64,000 bases of DNA from Toxotes chatareus (GCA_016801885.1 CM028888.1:15795170-15859169); one strand, 5' to 3'. Positions 1 to 11,835 are shown, counted from the first letter of the stretch. A program made the numbers and translations. Notes: generated by a model from the sequence alone, not told the origin.

Positions 1-148
1 GAACAGATGTACAATGTATATAGAGGTGTATAATAAGCCACTGTACCATGTAAATTATATGGAAGTATTTTTTTAATGAAAACATCCTAACATTCCTTCA
101 GACGCTGATATAAGCAGTATCTTTTTTTTTTTTTTTTTTTTTTTAAAG

Positions 149-271
149 GTACAGCGTGTGTCCACTGAAGATTATGATCTCAATGATTACAGAGGACTTT
201 GCATGGGAATGTGCTGCAGAGTGTTAGCTCCTCCCAAACGTGAGTCGACACACGATAACACTCTGGAGTAA
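149..271 (+). CDS. Possible last (or next-to-last) coding exon of an unidentified plus-strand gene
   Basis: A long T-rich tract ending in AAAG at 148 is followed by an open frame of 40 codons that ends in TAA at 269-271. The residues include STEDYDLNDYRG, then LCMGMCC and VLAPPKRES. They look protein-like, but I do not recognise the family. A textbook donor GTGAGT lies at 240-245, so the exon could instead end at 239 and splice onward. One possible acceptor follows a T-rich tract near 481, and joining there would give a stop within two codons. The gene would run towards radx tail-to-tail. The rest of the gene lies off the left edge, so this may also be chance. Confidence 0.35.
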   Translation, partial: VQRVSTEDYDLNDYRGLCMGMCCRVLAPPKRESTHDNTLE

Positions 272-2410
272 AGGGTCACAAGTTCACTATGATAATGAGA
301 AAAACAAAACAAAAAAAAAAAAAAGATGAAATGAAGAATTTGAATCCTTATGTCGTTGTCAAGCAGAATTTAGGAAACTTGTAGAGTTCACATCAGGGTG
401 CAGCAACAGCTGTCCAGCTGTGTGGTCTTTAAAAGGTTAATCCAGCCAAAACTGACCGAAGTCATCTCTCTTTTTTTTTCAGTTTAATGGGTTTCAGTTT
501 TGTTTTTTTTAAAGAAAAAGTGCAATTGTAAATCATCATGAAAATATTATTTCAGATGGGTTTTAAAAGTCTCAGTGTCTCTTCACGCATCTCCACATGT
601 TCAGTATAGAAACAGTGAAGTGACTGCCCATAAAGGTTCAGTTCAGCCAGGGACTCAGAGGTGCCATAGATGACTATATTTCTGTTTTCCTTCATTCATT
701 TATTATTTCAAATGAATGAATGAAGGAAAATAAATAATTTTGCAAAATATCAGCCTTTCAGGCTGTTAGTAAATTTCCTCCGCAAGGTTGTTTTCCCATC
801 TTAACACATCATTCAGATTTCTGTTGTTGTCTATATACAAAATAACTGTTATCATATTACTTGCCTTTCAAAGTTGGTTGAGGGACATTGTGCTCATTAA
901 ACTCCACTCTGAGTGAATCATGTTGTGATAGTTCATCCATCGTGCTCCAGTTTTGGGTTAAGCCCTAAACTATTTTTGCTCTGGACAAATCACCCGTTCT
1001 TCACCAGAATGTTTGGATGTGAGAGGATTTTTAAAGATTTTTTGGGTGTTTTGCTTCACAGAAGTTATTGTAAATAATCCATCTGCTCAGTCAGTACAGT
1101 TTTTCTTTATGGTGGAGTGAAAAAGGTTCTCTCCAACAGTAGTTGCCGCACCTTTATTATGTTGGGTTTTTTTTTTTTTTTTTTTAAACTTTCAGAATGC
1201 TTTTCTTCTTCATGGGGTTTTTCATTGAGTGTCAATGTTTTTTGAAATCATGTGATTTTAATCACATTTAACTTTTTTTTCCTGATTTGTAAAACAATGA
1301 CTGACACTACGAGTGTCAGGTCAGATCAACTCTTTCTGTGTAAAGATTTGCCAGGACATGAACAAAACAAACCTGGTACACAGCCATTTCTTTTGTTTCA
1401 GTGCAGAAACAAACATTGAATATATTGTACAATAGAATGTAAAAAAAAAAAAAAGTTTAGACTATATAGTTGTTTATTTTATATGTCTAATAGATTACAT
1501 ATGTATGTTACATGATTTTAAAATTAAAGTAATTTTGTAACAGATAATGAAGTGTCTTATTAGAGGAGGTGAGGCTTTTTTTTGCGTTCAAGTTGGTGTT
1601 GCACAGTCACTTGTATGGCTTGTTTTCTTTCTGTATTTACCATCAAAATAAGCTTTAAAAATATTGTTAATATTGTTTTAAAAGAAATTAACAGTTTACA
1701 TTCTAAAATATCTTGATATTAATTATGCTATACTGAATTATTTATAAATCAACCTGGATATTGTGAAATATTTGAAAATAAATATTTTTAAACATATGTA
1801 TTGTTATTCTGAGCAAAGTGTTTACTTAGAAAATTACTTACGCACCAGAGTGTTTCTCAGCTGTATTTTCACTTCAGAAAACCAGACTAATATTGATTGA
1901 TGAAAAAGACTGAGCAGGCCTCTGGACATTTGAAGAAAAATGCTGGACATTAGCTTAGATAAAAAAAATCTAGTTTCATTACAGTATTTTCTAAAATGAC
2001 TCAGACCTTAATAAAGGGCTACCGATGGCAGCCGCCCAGAAAACCTTTTGTTTTGCTCAAGATTTCAGGTCTGCGGTGAAGATTTCCATCTCAGAGGAGA
2101 GAAAACTTGCAGTGTGCAGTAAACTGACACTGTATTTGTAACTTAAGCTAACATCTGTCAGTCACAGTAAATATCCAAGTTGAATTATGACGGTAAAAAA
2201 AAAAAAGGCAATTTTATATATTTCAGTATTTTAATCATAAAACATATCACCATTTTCAAAAATATTAAAGCACAATTTAAAGTATTATGTGACTTTTGCT
2301 GTACATGTGTAACAGGTAATCAGAGAATTTACAAGTATCAAATTGAGATTTGGTCTAAGACCAGTGCATTAGGCTTCCTTTGCTCTTTAATGACATGATT
2401 AATGTGGCTC
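272..2410 (+). other. Probable 3' UTR and convergent intergenic stretch left of radx
   Basis: This is AT-rich sequence without a credible coding frame. It holds many poly-T and poly-A runs, a perfect 16-bp inverted repeat (685-700 with 715-730) and a small hairpin at 1298-1323. A plus-strand AATAAA at 1777-1782 could end the unidentified upstream transcript. Minus-strand ATTAAA-type signals at 2386-2391 and 2230-2235 could end radx. If both are right, the two transcripts end within about 0.5 kb of each other. Confidence 0.4.
685..730. repeat. Perfect 16-bp inverted repeat (hairpin)
   Basis: TTTTCCTTCATTCATT (685-700) pairs exactly with AATGAATGAAGGAAAA (715-730) across a 14-base loop. One wobble pair (684/731) and one Watson-Crick pair (683/732) extend the stem. 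It lies in the probable 3' UTR of the unidentified left gene. Confidence 0.9.
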
Positions 2411-4170
2411 CTAGTCGAGGGAAACCTCTGTCACTCTGTACACCTTGTTGATCAGGACCTCCACCTTATCTCCACCCAGGTGACAGAGGTCCAAGATGCA
2501 AACGACATGTGTGTCCTCCAGCTCACTGGCAGATGCTAAGATCTCCTCTGCAAGACAAAAACATCACATCGTAGCATCAGCATCACCTGTCACACTGATC
2601 CTGTCTATGATGCCATGTGTTTGTGATAAAAGACTCGACAGGTCTGCTGGAAAAGGATGTGTCATGGCGCTCGCTTCGTGAGTCTGTTTTATTCCTCCCC
2701 TTTAGCAGTGTGGTGGCTACCTGGCTCGGGGAGAGCTGCATCACTGTGGTTAGCCGTGTCACTGAGAGGGCAGAGGAAGCCCGACGAAAGGCAGGACAGC
2801 ATCGTGTTGCCGTGGGGATCCTGAGGAAGACCTACAGCCCTGGGCTCATCGGCGCTCATCACAGGTAAATACGCAGCATTGACAGCTATCTGCTTGTTTA
2901 TGCCTGTCAGGAAGAAAACTGATTTTAATGGTTGTTGTTGTCGTTCCTCGTCATTTTGTAAGATGTTGGTTTTCACATGTGCCGGCTAATTATGATTCTT
3001 AAAGCTGTTTTTCGAAGACAAGCACATTTTTTTTCAGTGAGACTTTCTTTCTAACACAGATCAGAGTGATTTTTAAGGTAAAACTCTGCTTTACCTAATA
3101 TTGTTACTTGGTAGTATCCTGGACAAACCACAGGTGGGATGGTGTCTGCGATTTGTTCTGGTGTCCACCGCATCGGCTGAAGGTTACTCCACTGCAGGAG
3201 CATGTTCTTTGCGTCAGACGTGAACCTCTGAGAGATGCTGTCCTGGTACAAACCCCCTTGACACAAATGTTCACACATTTCTTGCCTTTGCTTCAGCCAG
3301 TTGCTGCTTTCCCAAGATAAAACATCAGAGTCTGGTGGAAAACGGACTCAATGTCAGTGACAAGTGTCAAAAATATAACTGTGAAATCAGAGTTTGACAG
3401 TGTATCAGATCACTTAAGAAACACGCGGCGTAGCTCCAGTAATTCACCTTGATTTGAATTTTCAGACTGTAGACCATGTTCTACATCCTGAGCCTCCTCA
3501 GATTCAGAGCCACTCTCTTGTTCCTCCTGCTCTCGTCCTTCCTGTGTGCTTCTATGTCCCGTCCTTCTGTAGGAGCAGAGACAGATGAGCTCAGAGTGGC
3601 TGAAATAGTTAACTGATGGATAAAACTAGCCTGAATCTTCAGTACCTTTTTGATGGCACGATATCACGATTCAGGGAGGACTGTGAGGTTTTTCTGGAAA
3701 ACATGTTGATATGTTACATTTCATTTGGTGAACTGAATGCAGCCTTTAAACAACAACAAGCTCACACATCTGTTAGGTCAGGGGTCAAATCACACCTGGT
3801 TCTTCTTTTTCTTCCGACTGGGGAGATTTTCTCAGCAGAGGGAGACGTTACACTGTCGACTGAAGTCTGCTCAGCTGCTGTGGGATGATTGTGTGTCTCT
3901 GGTACACACACATCAGTAGAAACATCCGGCAGCTGCAGCAAACCAGTTTAATTATTTTACGGTTTTAATGGTCACTCCTCTTTGAAACATGCTCTGATAT
4001 AACGTCTTTTACCTCTTTGTCTTGTGTTTGTTGTGGCTCTGTGGTCTTTAGGGTCTTCATGTACCGCACAGCCGTGATCTGTCCTTGAATTGCCAGTTTT
4101 TTATGTTCCCTGTACTGCAGGGTTTCTAACTCCTTCTTCAAGTCTGTGGCAGCGACCAGAGGAACCTGAG
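2411..4170 (-). other. radx: radx exons 9-14 (linker and C-terminal OB-like domain)
   Basis: Coding exons are 4013-4170, 3796-3932, 3448-3566, 3095-3331, 2721-2903 and 2411-2547. Exon 9 carries a charged helix (KKELETLQYRE). Exons 10-11 encode a low-complexity, Ser/Glu-rich linker of about 85 residues that is poorly conserved with mammals. Exons 12-14 encode the conserved end with WTPEQIAD, VTILG and the final domain. For exon 12 I used donor GTAAAG (3089-3094), not GTAACA (3102-3107), because only the first keeps the conserved VTILG and the reading phase of exon 13. Confidence 0.85.
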
Positions 4171-7100
4171 CTGAAGATGAAGTGTAAAGGTTTTAAAACA
4201 ACAGAAGTCGACAGAGACAAACAAACCAAATCACTCTAACTATGGGATGCAGAATGTTAGGCGCAGGGTGTACTCTGCTCTGCTCTGAAGGCCAAACTCT
4301 TTTCTTCTTATGGGTGGCTTGAAAGAATAGCTTGTTAAAATTCAAATCCAATATATAAAGATTAACTCCCTGCAACTGTGCCTTAAGATACAGACAGAGT
4401 AGGTGTACACTTCACCGTGTCTTGTGGCAGAACTGCAGGAGAATGCTGACCCAGATTTTATTTGATTTCTGCCACCCACAAGAGAACTGAGTGCACCTCA
4501 TTATGGTTCAGTACTGAAGCAGAGCTCATCCTTTCATGCCTTGAAATTACAAGAGTGAAAGCTGGACTCTAATAAATGCACTCTGAGATTAATATGTTCT
4601 GAAAACTTTAAAAAAAAAAAAAAAAAAAAGATCAAATACAACTGTTTCTCTCACCAGAGGCATCTACCATCGACTGTGTGAATATCTTTGGGGGGCGAGG
4701 GTAGGAATAATGGCCACCAACAGCAGTCTTCTGGAGGACGATGTTGTCCTTGAGAGTCTTGGTCCACTGGATGAAGCTCTTCACTGTGGGATCACTCACA
4801 TATGGCTGACCTTTGTGGTAGCCTGTTGTGGACACAGGTAACATACAGTTCTGCTCCAAATGCAAAAATAAGTACTGTCACCACATTTATGCGCCATCAG
4901 GTGCTTGTTGTTACAGCTGAGCTAACCTGTGATGAACATCTCTGTCTCACAGCTGCTTGTGAGGTACGGCACTGAGCCCTCCACTTGACAAACCCTCATC
5001 TGAGTGCAAACCAGGTAGGTCACTGTGAGGGAGAGGATGATGTATTGGTCAAACTGTGTTAAAGTGCTCACAAGTTTGGCCGCAGAGCCATCAGATACGA
5101 GCTGATACAGCCAACTTACTTGGGCAAATGCAACTGAAGATTTCTGGTTGAGAGGAGGAAAAAATCTCCAGGATAAAAGGATTGTTCGACGTCCCATCCA
5201 CCGCGTGGACCCAGCGATACGTCCAGTATTTTTCTGGACCTAGAAATGGTGAGCATGGTCAATCACTGGATTAAAATCGAAAAGGAAATCCAGCAGCTTT
5301 CCTTCAGTCTTCACAATCTTTTTTTTACATTCAATAGATTTAAAAAAATAAATCAACATTTCTTACCCTTGTTCCCTTTACTCTTGACTCTTTCAACACG
5401 GCCAACAAATGTTACCAAACCAATGACGTCACATGAAGAATTGTTGGCTAATTTTTCCAACTCTGACCTGGAAGAAATATACATAATGTGAAGCAGATAA
5501 AAAAACTGCAATCATAATAATACACGGACCAGTAAGCAATAATGTCAATGCTTTTCATATTTGTAAAAACCAAAACAGTAAAAAAAATAAATAAACAGTT
5601 CGGCAAAAATAGCATGTCCAGCACAGCTCTAGGGATAAATAAAGACAAACAAATAAGACTTTTTAATCACCTGGTGGTGAACTGATAGGAAACCTCAGGC
5701 AATCCCCACTGAGGCAGCACACTCTTTGGACACACTACAGTGATGAGCGAAGCTGGTTTGCGAGGGTTCAGGCAGATTTCTTGGAAAAAATACATATGCA
5801 AACAGCATGACAGAGTATAAGCCGTGAGTGTAGTTCATTAGCCCTTTCAGAAAGCAGTGGAAGAAATGATGAAGCTTCACAAAGCTTTTTGTGATTACTG
5901 GAAAATGGTGCTTTCATTTTCCGTACTGTTTAAACCCCAAACCAAATGTCAACGCCTGAAGAATGAAAGATAAATGCCAGAATAGGTGAAATGGTCAGAG
6001 GAAAGCCAAAGCTGACCTTAAGTAAGAGCATATTAATTATTTTCAGGTATAAACTACAGAACCCCCCAAAATCCTGGAGATGAAAAAAGATGTAGCTTAT
6101 TGTTTGATTTCAATATATGAGCAAAGCCAGAGAACTCACTACAGTCCTGGATGACAAGCCTGTATAACCCCACTTATGTCAGATGACTACACAATATCCT
6201 TGCTCGCCAATGTCCTCAGTGCCACGTGAAAGGATCTTTTCCAAAGCAGGAGAAGTAGTCACCCAGCAAAGAAACCGTTTTAAGCCCAGCACTGTGGAGC
6301 AAATTCTATTTTTACATAAAAACCTTCCGTGAAAACATGAATACACTTTTCCAGAACCACAACATGCTCCCCCCAAATCCTCTTGTGTTTCTGATTGTGC
6401 AGCATGCTGCCATATTGTTTCCTTTTATTGCAGCAAATTACAACTGAACCCATTTACACGATAGTGTACACCCGTCCACTTAGGAATGATCACATCTAAT
6501 GTAGCACTCTAATGAATTAATGATCATTATGAGCATTACATTCATTGTTAGGCTTTCATAGCAGAAACAGGAAGTGAATGAACCAGTTATGTGCTGACTG
6601 CACTCTCCTTGATGGCTGCTGTACTTTCAGAAAATCACTAGATGTCACTGTGCTTTCTTTCATCAAAGCTTCAATGCTTTGGCTCTTTTTTTCAAGCACA
6701 ATCAGGAAGCAGCGTCAGAAGCTTTTATAAGGCTTCGTCCGCCCATCACACAAAACTGTGGTACTGAGCTTTAAAATTCAAGACTGTGATCAGTGGTTAT
6801 GTACATACCCACAGAGTTAAAGGTCTTCATTCTGTGATGGTCCATTTTAGGGCGTGACCGGTTTGAATAACTCTGCTTCAGGGTGTAATTTTGAAGGTAC
6901 AACACTGTGCCTACATTCAGTCTCAGATAAAACTCGGGGCAAAGTTCGTTCCAAAGCACGAGGGACATTGTGCCACTCTGGTCAGCAACTTCAAAGTATG
7001 TCTGCAATATGAGACAGTATGACATGAAAAACAAGTAAATTATTATTATTAATTGAGTGAGAAGATAATTTGTAAGAAATACAAAAGTGAGATCCCGTTC

Positions 7101-8671
7101 ACATCTTGTTACTGAGGCTCATAATTCTCGGTGAGTTAAAACTCACCTGGTAGGGGTAATCGATCTTGAGCCCAAACTTCCCATAATATCTTAATCTTGA
7201 TTTGTGTATTATCTTCACTAGGAGAGGGAGAGGTTTCCATGTGTTTCTAAAGGATGACTCCAGACTGCAGAGAAGAGAAATCTTGGACACTGATGAAAGG
7301 AAGACATTGCAGACAACACATCATCAGGATTATCACTGCAATTTGGTAAGTAAGGCCAATTCAAATCTGTCATGGAAAATAAATATCTATTTGCAAATGA
7401 GAGCTATTAACTGGAATGGACAGAGAGATCATTTTAGTAAATATGGTTTCCTACCATGTACAGTTTAGACTTTAATTTATGCAACTACTTTATGACGTAA
7501 GACTACATGTCGTCTAGGATTCTGGGTATTATAATGTCTTGAAATGCAGCTTTTTTAGACAAAAAGTTCCACTTATTTTCTGAAAATATAACAACACTGC
7601 AGCTGAGCAATCAGTATTGTGTCTTGTCTGTTTGGTCCTCATACATGTACTGAAAAGATTAGTTAAGTAATACACCAGCAGAAAACTTACAACAGACAAC
7701 AATTTTCATCATCAGTTGATTCTTGAAGTCTGTTATCAAGCTAAACACCCTACATTCTCCACTTTAACAGAGTTTTCTGCCATTGTATCATTATAAATTG
7801 AATGCCTTTGTGTTTTTCAGTGATGGTTGGACAAAACAAGCAGACTAAGGAAACCTTGGGTTCTGAGAAACTGTGATGGGCTGTTTTCACTATTTTAATT
7901 TATTTTTTTTTTACCAGGAAATAAATAGAAAATGTTGTCAGACATATTATAATATTTGGGTTCTGTTATTAGATTTGCCCAGAATAGTAGCAGAAATGCC
8001 GTGGCAGATTCCACCACAGTACTGTAAATACTGTTTAGCCATCAGTGTGTGACAGAGAGATCAGAGAGCAGCATCTCACCATCCAGCACTGTGTCAGATG
8101 AGGGAGAGCCTGAGGTCCAGATGTCTCCCTCTGGGTCGTCGTTATTCCACAGGGACAGGTAGTGTTTGCGGCTCACCTGAAGGGGAACATCACTTTGCAC
8201 ACTCCTCTCCATGCCATGCTTGACCAGCATGGGCAGTGAGCTGACATCGTCTATAAAAGGCAGGACGACAGACCTCTCTGCGCCGCATATGAGCTTTTCA
8301 ATGCAAATGTACCCATGTCCCAGCCTCCTCTCGTTGTAAACAAAAGAGCACTGCGTGATGATGATGTCGGCCCCAGTCCTGAGGGTGTTTGTGTGCACCA
8401 GGTGATTTAAACCTGGGTGAACAAAGCATTTGGCTCTCCAGACTCCATCAGTGACCGTCACATCGTAGTTGTAGCTGTGGAGCTGCTCCTGCTGCCCCTC
8501 AGTTTGCTCGGATAAGTACCTCTGAAGTGCAATGACAGCGACAGGAGCCGCCTCTTCAGCTTTCAGCTTCAGGCACTGTGCAGAGGATAACCGCTCCAGC
8601 GTCCTCTGGAGGAAAGACGCCCGAGAAAGGCCAGTCACCATCGAAGAAGAAGACGAGTTATCCTCCATCAT
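2411..8671 (-). CDS. radx: RADX: RPA-related single-stranded-DNA-binding protein at replication forks (14 coding exons)
   Basis: RADX is a nuclear OB-fold protein that binds single-stranded DNA and restrains RAD51 at stalled replication forks (known family role). The joined exons give about 830 residues against roughly 855 in human, with every intron phase consistent. Recognisable blocks include HYLSLWNNDDPEGDIW (end of exon 1), IHKSRLRYYGK, FEVADQSGTMSLVLWNELCP, FIQWTK, LQYREHKKLAIQG, VTILGINKQIAVNAAYLPV, and a C-terminal block with VVCILDLCHLGGDKVEV. Two ATGs stand in tandem at 8666-8671 and I chose the outer one. The stop TAG is at 2411-2413. The gene is divergent from tbc1d8b. Family assignment is strong. 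Small errors in single splice sites are possible. Confidence 0.93.
4655..8671 (-). other. radx: radx exons 1-8 (N-terminal and RPA1-like OB-fold half)
   Basis: Coding exons in transcript order are 8080-8671, 7147-7289, 6809-7001, 5671-5779, 5367-5467, 5120-5239, 4927-5022 and 4655-4822. Exon 1 (residues 1-197) holds an OB-like strand pattern around YDVTVTDGVWRAKCFV. Exons 2-3 (about 198-309) hold the RPA1-like OB fold with FEVADQSG. Exons 5-8 (about 346-507) hold the next OB-like block, with VHAVDGTSNNPFILEIFSS followed by TYLVCTQMRV. Intron 1 (7290-8079) and intron 3 (5780-6808) show no further coding sequence. Intron 3 carries a repeat-like AGCTT-rich patch near 6600-6750. Confidence 0.88.
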
Positions 8672-9153
8672 GGAAAGTTAATTGAACTAGTCACCTGTTA
8701 AGAATACAGTGTGTCGCCACTGTCACCAAAGGATCTCATGTTAGCTTGTTGGCTAAATAACTAACTTTTTCTTGCCAGTTTTAGCAACGCGTTGAAACTT
8801 AAGCAGAGAAACGTGTCGTATCTGAATAAATGTAAGAAGAGATTTATTTTACAATAACTAGTCTGCCATAAACGATTTATTATTTTATCAGTATTATTTT
8901 AAGAGGCTGCGTCGCTTAGAGTTACAGTTACCGCTGGCTAACGATGCAAACAACTCGGGTGCTTTTTGATTGCGTCACTATTTGCCTAAAAACAAAAAAA
9001 CCGAAAGAAATGAATTGAATATTTTTTCTTATTTTCTAAGTCCAACGTTAGCATGCCGAATACCTCACTCTGAGCGAAAAATTAGCCCAGTAATGTACAC
9101 AGCAAACCCCTGTTTTCAAACTCCGCGCTGAGCTGCGGAGAGTCCGTTTGACC

Positions 9154-9161
9154 TGACGTCA
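9154..9161. promoter_or_regulatory. Full CRE palindrome upstream of radx
   Basis: TGACGTCA, the complete 8-bp CREB/ATF palindrome, lies about 480 bp upstream of the radx ATG. It sits in a locally GC-rich patch (about 9120-9190, with CGCGCTGAGC and GGGCGCGCATG) that fits a CpG-type promoter. Sequence match only. Activity is inferred. Confidence 0.5.
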
Positions 9162-9724
9162 TCAAAGCGACGGTTGCACAGGGCGCGCATGTGTCTGTTT
9201 GTAGTTCTTTTGTAAGCTGTTTAAATTTATTACAGTTTGCGGTTTAAACACCTATACATTATATTAGATTACATCAGACCTTTTGGAATGATAATGCAGC
9301 CATTCTGTCAGTTATTATGCACACATTTCATTTCAAACAACATATAAATGGCACGTGCTCAAAGAAAAGTAAAAGGTTGTCGATTCAACTTATAAAAATA
9401 CAAGAACTGATTCTTTGGACGGCTGGGGGCAGCAGAGATCAGAATATAAAATATAGTCTTAATTTACTAGCATTTCACTTCTACGGCATACCCTGTGTTG
9501 GTACTACTACAGTTTGTGGTACCGGCAGGGTTTGACAAGTTGACTCAAACAAGACCTCTGCTGTCCAAATACAGTTATTGCAGACCATCCTCAGTTAGGG
9601 AAGAAGTCCTTTAGCTTGAGTAAACATAATATAGTCAAACACATGTCCACATATAATAATTTTGTATATTTTGACTGGGGTTTTCTCTTCCTTGTTTTGG
9701 CTAGGACCTTTTCTCAAAGGACAT

Positions 9725-10060
9725 CTACTGCCACGGCATATAATGATTTTTTTTTTTTTTTTGATGTCACACTTTCAACTTTGGCACTGAGTCTGCAGTT
9801 TGGGCAAGACCCTTTCCTATTTCAGCATGACAGTAACGCCTTGCGCAAATCAAGGTCCATAAAGAAATTATTTTCTTAGTATTGTAAGGAAGAGCTTTGC
9901 TGGCCTACACAGAGCCCTGACCTCAGCCCCCTTCCACCACCTTTGGGATTATCTGAAACACCAACTAAGATTCAGCTGGGCCTTATCCACCAACACCAGC
10001 AGCTGGCCTCGCTCATGATTTTGTGGCTGAATGGGAGCTAATTTCTACAATCCTGCATTT
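9725..10060 (+). mobile_element. Degraded Tc1/mariner transposase fragment
   Basis: In one frame GQDPFLFQHDSNALRKSRSI (ending just before 9879) matches the Tc1-family stretch that holds the second catalytic aspartate (GAC at 9829-9831). After a TAG stop at 9877-9879 the same frame continues WPTQSPDLSP from 9901, the usual WPAQSPDLNPIEHLW block. A small indel then breaks the frame, and the catalytic Glu codon is gone. DNA similarity to the family consensus seems to run on to about 10045 (TTGTGGCTGAATGGGAGC). A poly-T insertion interrupts it near 9748. I found no terminal inverted repeats. This is a dead relic between radx and tbc1d8b. Confidence 0.75.
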
Positions 10061-11380
10061 CATTCACTAAGTCACAATGCCTTTTCTTTAAGTTAGCAAT
10101 AATTTGTGCCACTCACACCATCAAAATTAGACGGTGAAGGGGATTTACGGTTATTCATACTCCTGAAATCTTCCAAAACTCATTGCCGCAACTTCCTGCG
10201 AAGTGAATCAGTTCTCATGGTACTCCAATTTCCTTCAATGAAGCAACAGTCATTTTGCTCAGGCAGAATTACATGATATAAATCTGTTTTACTTCCCTTC
10301 AGCCATGGTTCGTATTGCATGCTTTGTTCTTGAAATTCATGAGCACTCAACTGCCACCCCAGGATGCATAATAACAGTATAGGCACATTATAAACCTCTT
10401 GTAAACTGTACAATATTATAATTTACATTCCTGGATCCAGTAATTTATGATAATTTTATAAAAGTTTCCTTGCTTTTCAAGTTTCCAAGCAGAACTAGCC
10501 AGAATGAAGTAGACAATTAAATGAAAGCATGTTTCATTTTATATAAGAAACTAGTGGCACATTCTTGTTTTTTGCTCCACATGTTACTCAAATCATTTAT
10601 GTGTCAGTGAGCAGAAATGTATTCAAGTGGTCTGAGAGCATGGCCCAAGGCATGCTGATATTTAGGAGGCCAGTATTAGTATTCACATTGCATTTAGGAC
10701 CCGCTGGGTATAATGTCACCAGTCAAACCAGTTTCCAGAATGAGATTCAGTGTTTTGTTAAGAAGCCTTGCTGATAAATATAGTCATTTAGATATCAATA
10801 GTGGTGCTGTAGAGATGCTGCAGATAAGTGAGTGTCTCCTCCGTCATAACTTCCCCCCACAGTGTAGATACTGTATGCCTTGTTAGCTCCCTGTGTCTCT
10901 AATCGTAAAATAATAACAACAATGATAATAAATATTTTACTATATTTATTTCAATAACAGTATGGAAATTACACTCTTATAGCAATGTGTAGTACTTTAG
11001 AAGTTAAGTAAATTAGGCACCATCACAGCTATAATTGGAAGATAAAGAAGGCAAGATAAGTACATAGTGGAAAACACAGACAAAAATGTAAATATAGAGA
11101 AAATAATGTCTTAAGTTTATTGGAAAAATGCTTTGAAATGATCTTTTAGCATTGGTCTGTATGTGTGTTTTTGGCAACAGGGGGAAATGGTTTAGAGCTG
11201 TCTTTTTCTCTCTCTTTTTAAAAATAATCAAGTTCTTATGTGATTTATACCTTTCTTCCTCTTAGTACTTCTTTCTTCTTTCTCTTATTTTAGTATTAAA
11301 ACTTTTTTTTCTTGTTCAACTTTGTGTGTTATGGGACTTGTCAATCCAATTCGTTTTTTTTTTTTTTTGCACCAACAACA

Positions 11381-11448
11381 CCACGTCAAATTCCTTGTAT
11401 GTGTAACATACCTGGCAATAAAGTTTTCTGATTCTGATTCTGATTCTT
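11381..11448 (+). mobile_element. 3' tail of a non-LTR (LINE/SINE-like) retrotransposon
   Basis: A short segment (CCTTGTATGTGTAACATACC) leads to CTGGCAATAAAG, then 3.7 copies of the hexamer TTCTGA at 11426-11447. An AATAAAG-type end followed by short tandem TTCTGA units is characteristic of the 3' ends of several fish LINE-derived elements. No coding part is attached, so this is a 5'-truncated copy at most. Confidence 0.55.
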
Positions 11449-11816
11449 GGTATAAATGTCCTTTTAATGTATGGGTTGGAAAAAGTGGGGGCATGCTCCT
11501 TACACACGCAACAGTCCCACATGTGGTTTTATGTCACTATGTAGCTATACTAAATCCTTTTGCTGCACCTATACAGTGAGTAAGTCTAAAGGCTGCAGTA
11601 ACTATAGTTTGATCACAAAAATGTATGGATGTCTACTGACACATTTAAAAATTGTTGCAGTTTTGATGAATGAATAACTATTTTTCTTATGAAATAAAGA
11701 CCGGCAAATACAACGGAAATTATTTAACCAATTAACCAATATTCCCCCTCCTGATTTCATTCATGACATAGCTGATCCCAGAGAATGAATCTCTTAGGAC
11801 CGCCCTCTCGTCAGAA

Positions 11817-11835
11817 ACTACAATCCCATAATTCC
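11817..11835 (+). promoter_or_regulatory. ZNF143/THAP11-type promoter site of tbc1d8b
   Basis: ACTACAATCCCATAATTCC closely follows the long ZNF143 (Staf)/THAP11 consensus ACTACAATTCCCAGAATGC, which is strongly enriched close to vertebrate transcription starts. It lies about 150 bp before the tbc1d8b ATG, in the sense direction, as expected for a core-promoter element. I saw no TATA box. Binding is inferred from the match. Confidence 0.6.

Noticed and set aside
1297..1326. Selenocysteine insertion element (ATGA next to a stem-loop)
   Set aside because: The stem is far too short, and the AA loop and opposing GA of the core are missing.
9616..9879. Functional transposase gene
   Set aside because: Only the Asp block is open. 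A stop, a poly-T insertion, a frame break and a lost Glu codon show a dead relic.
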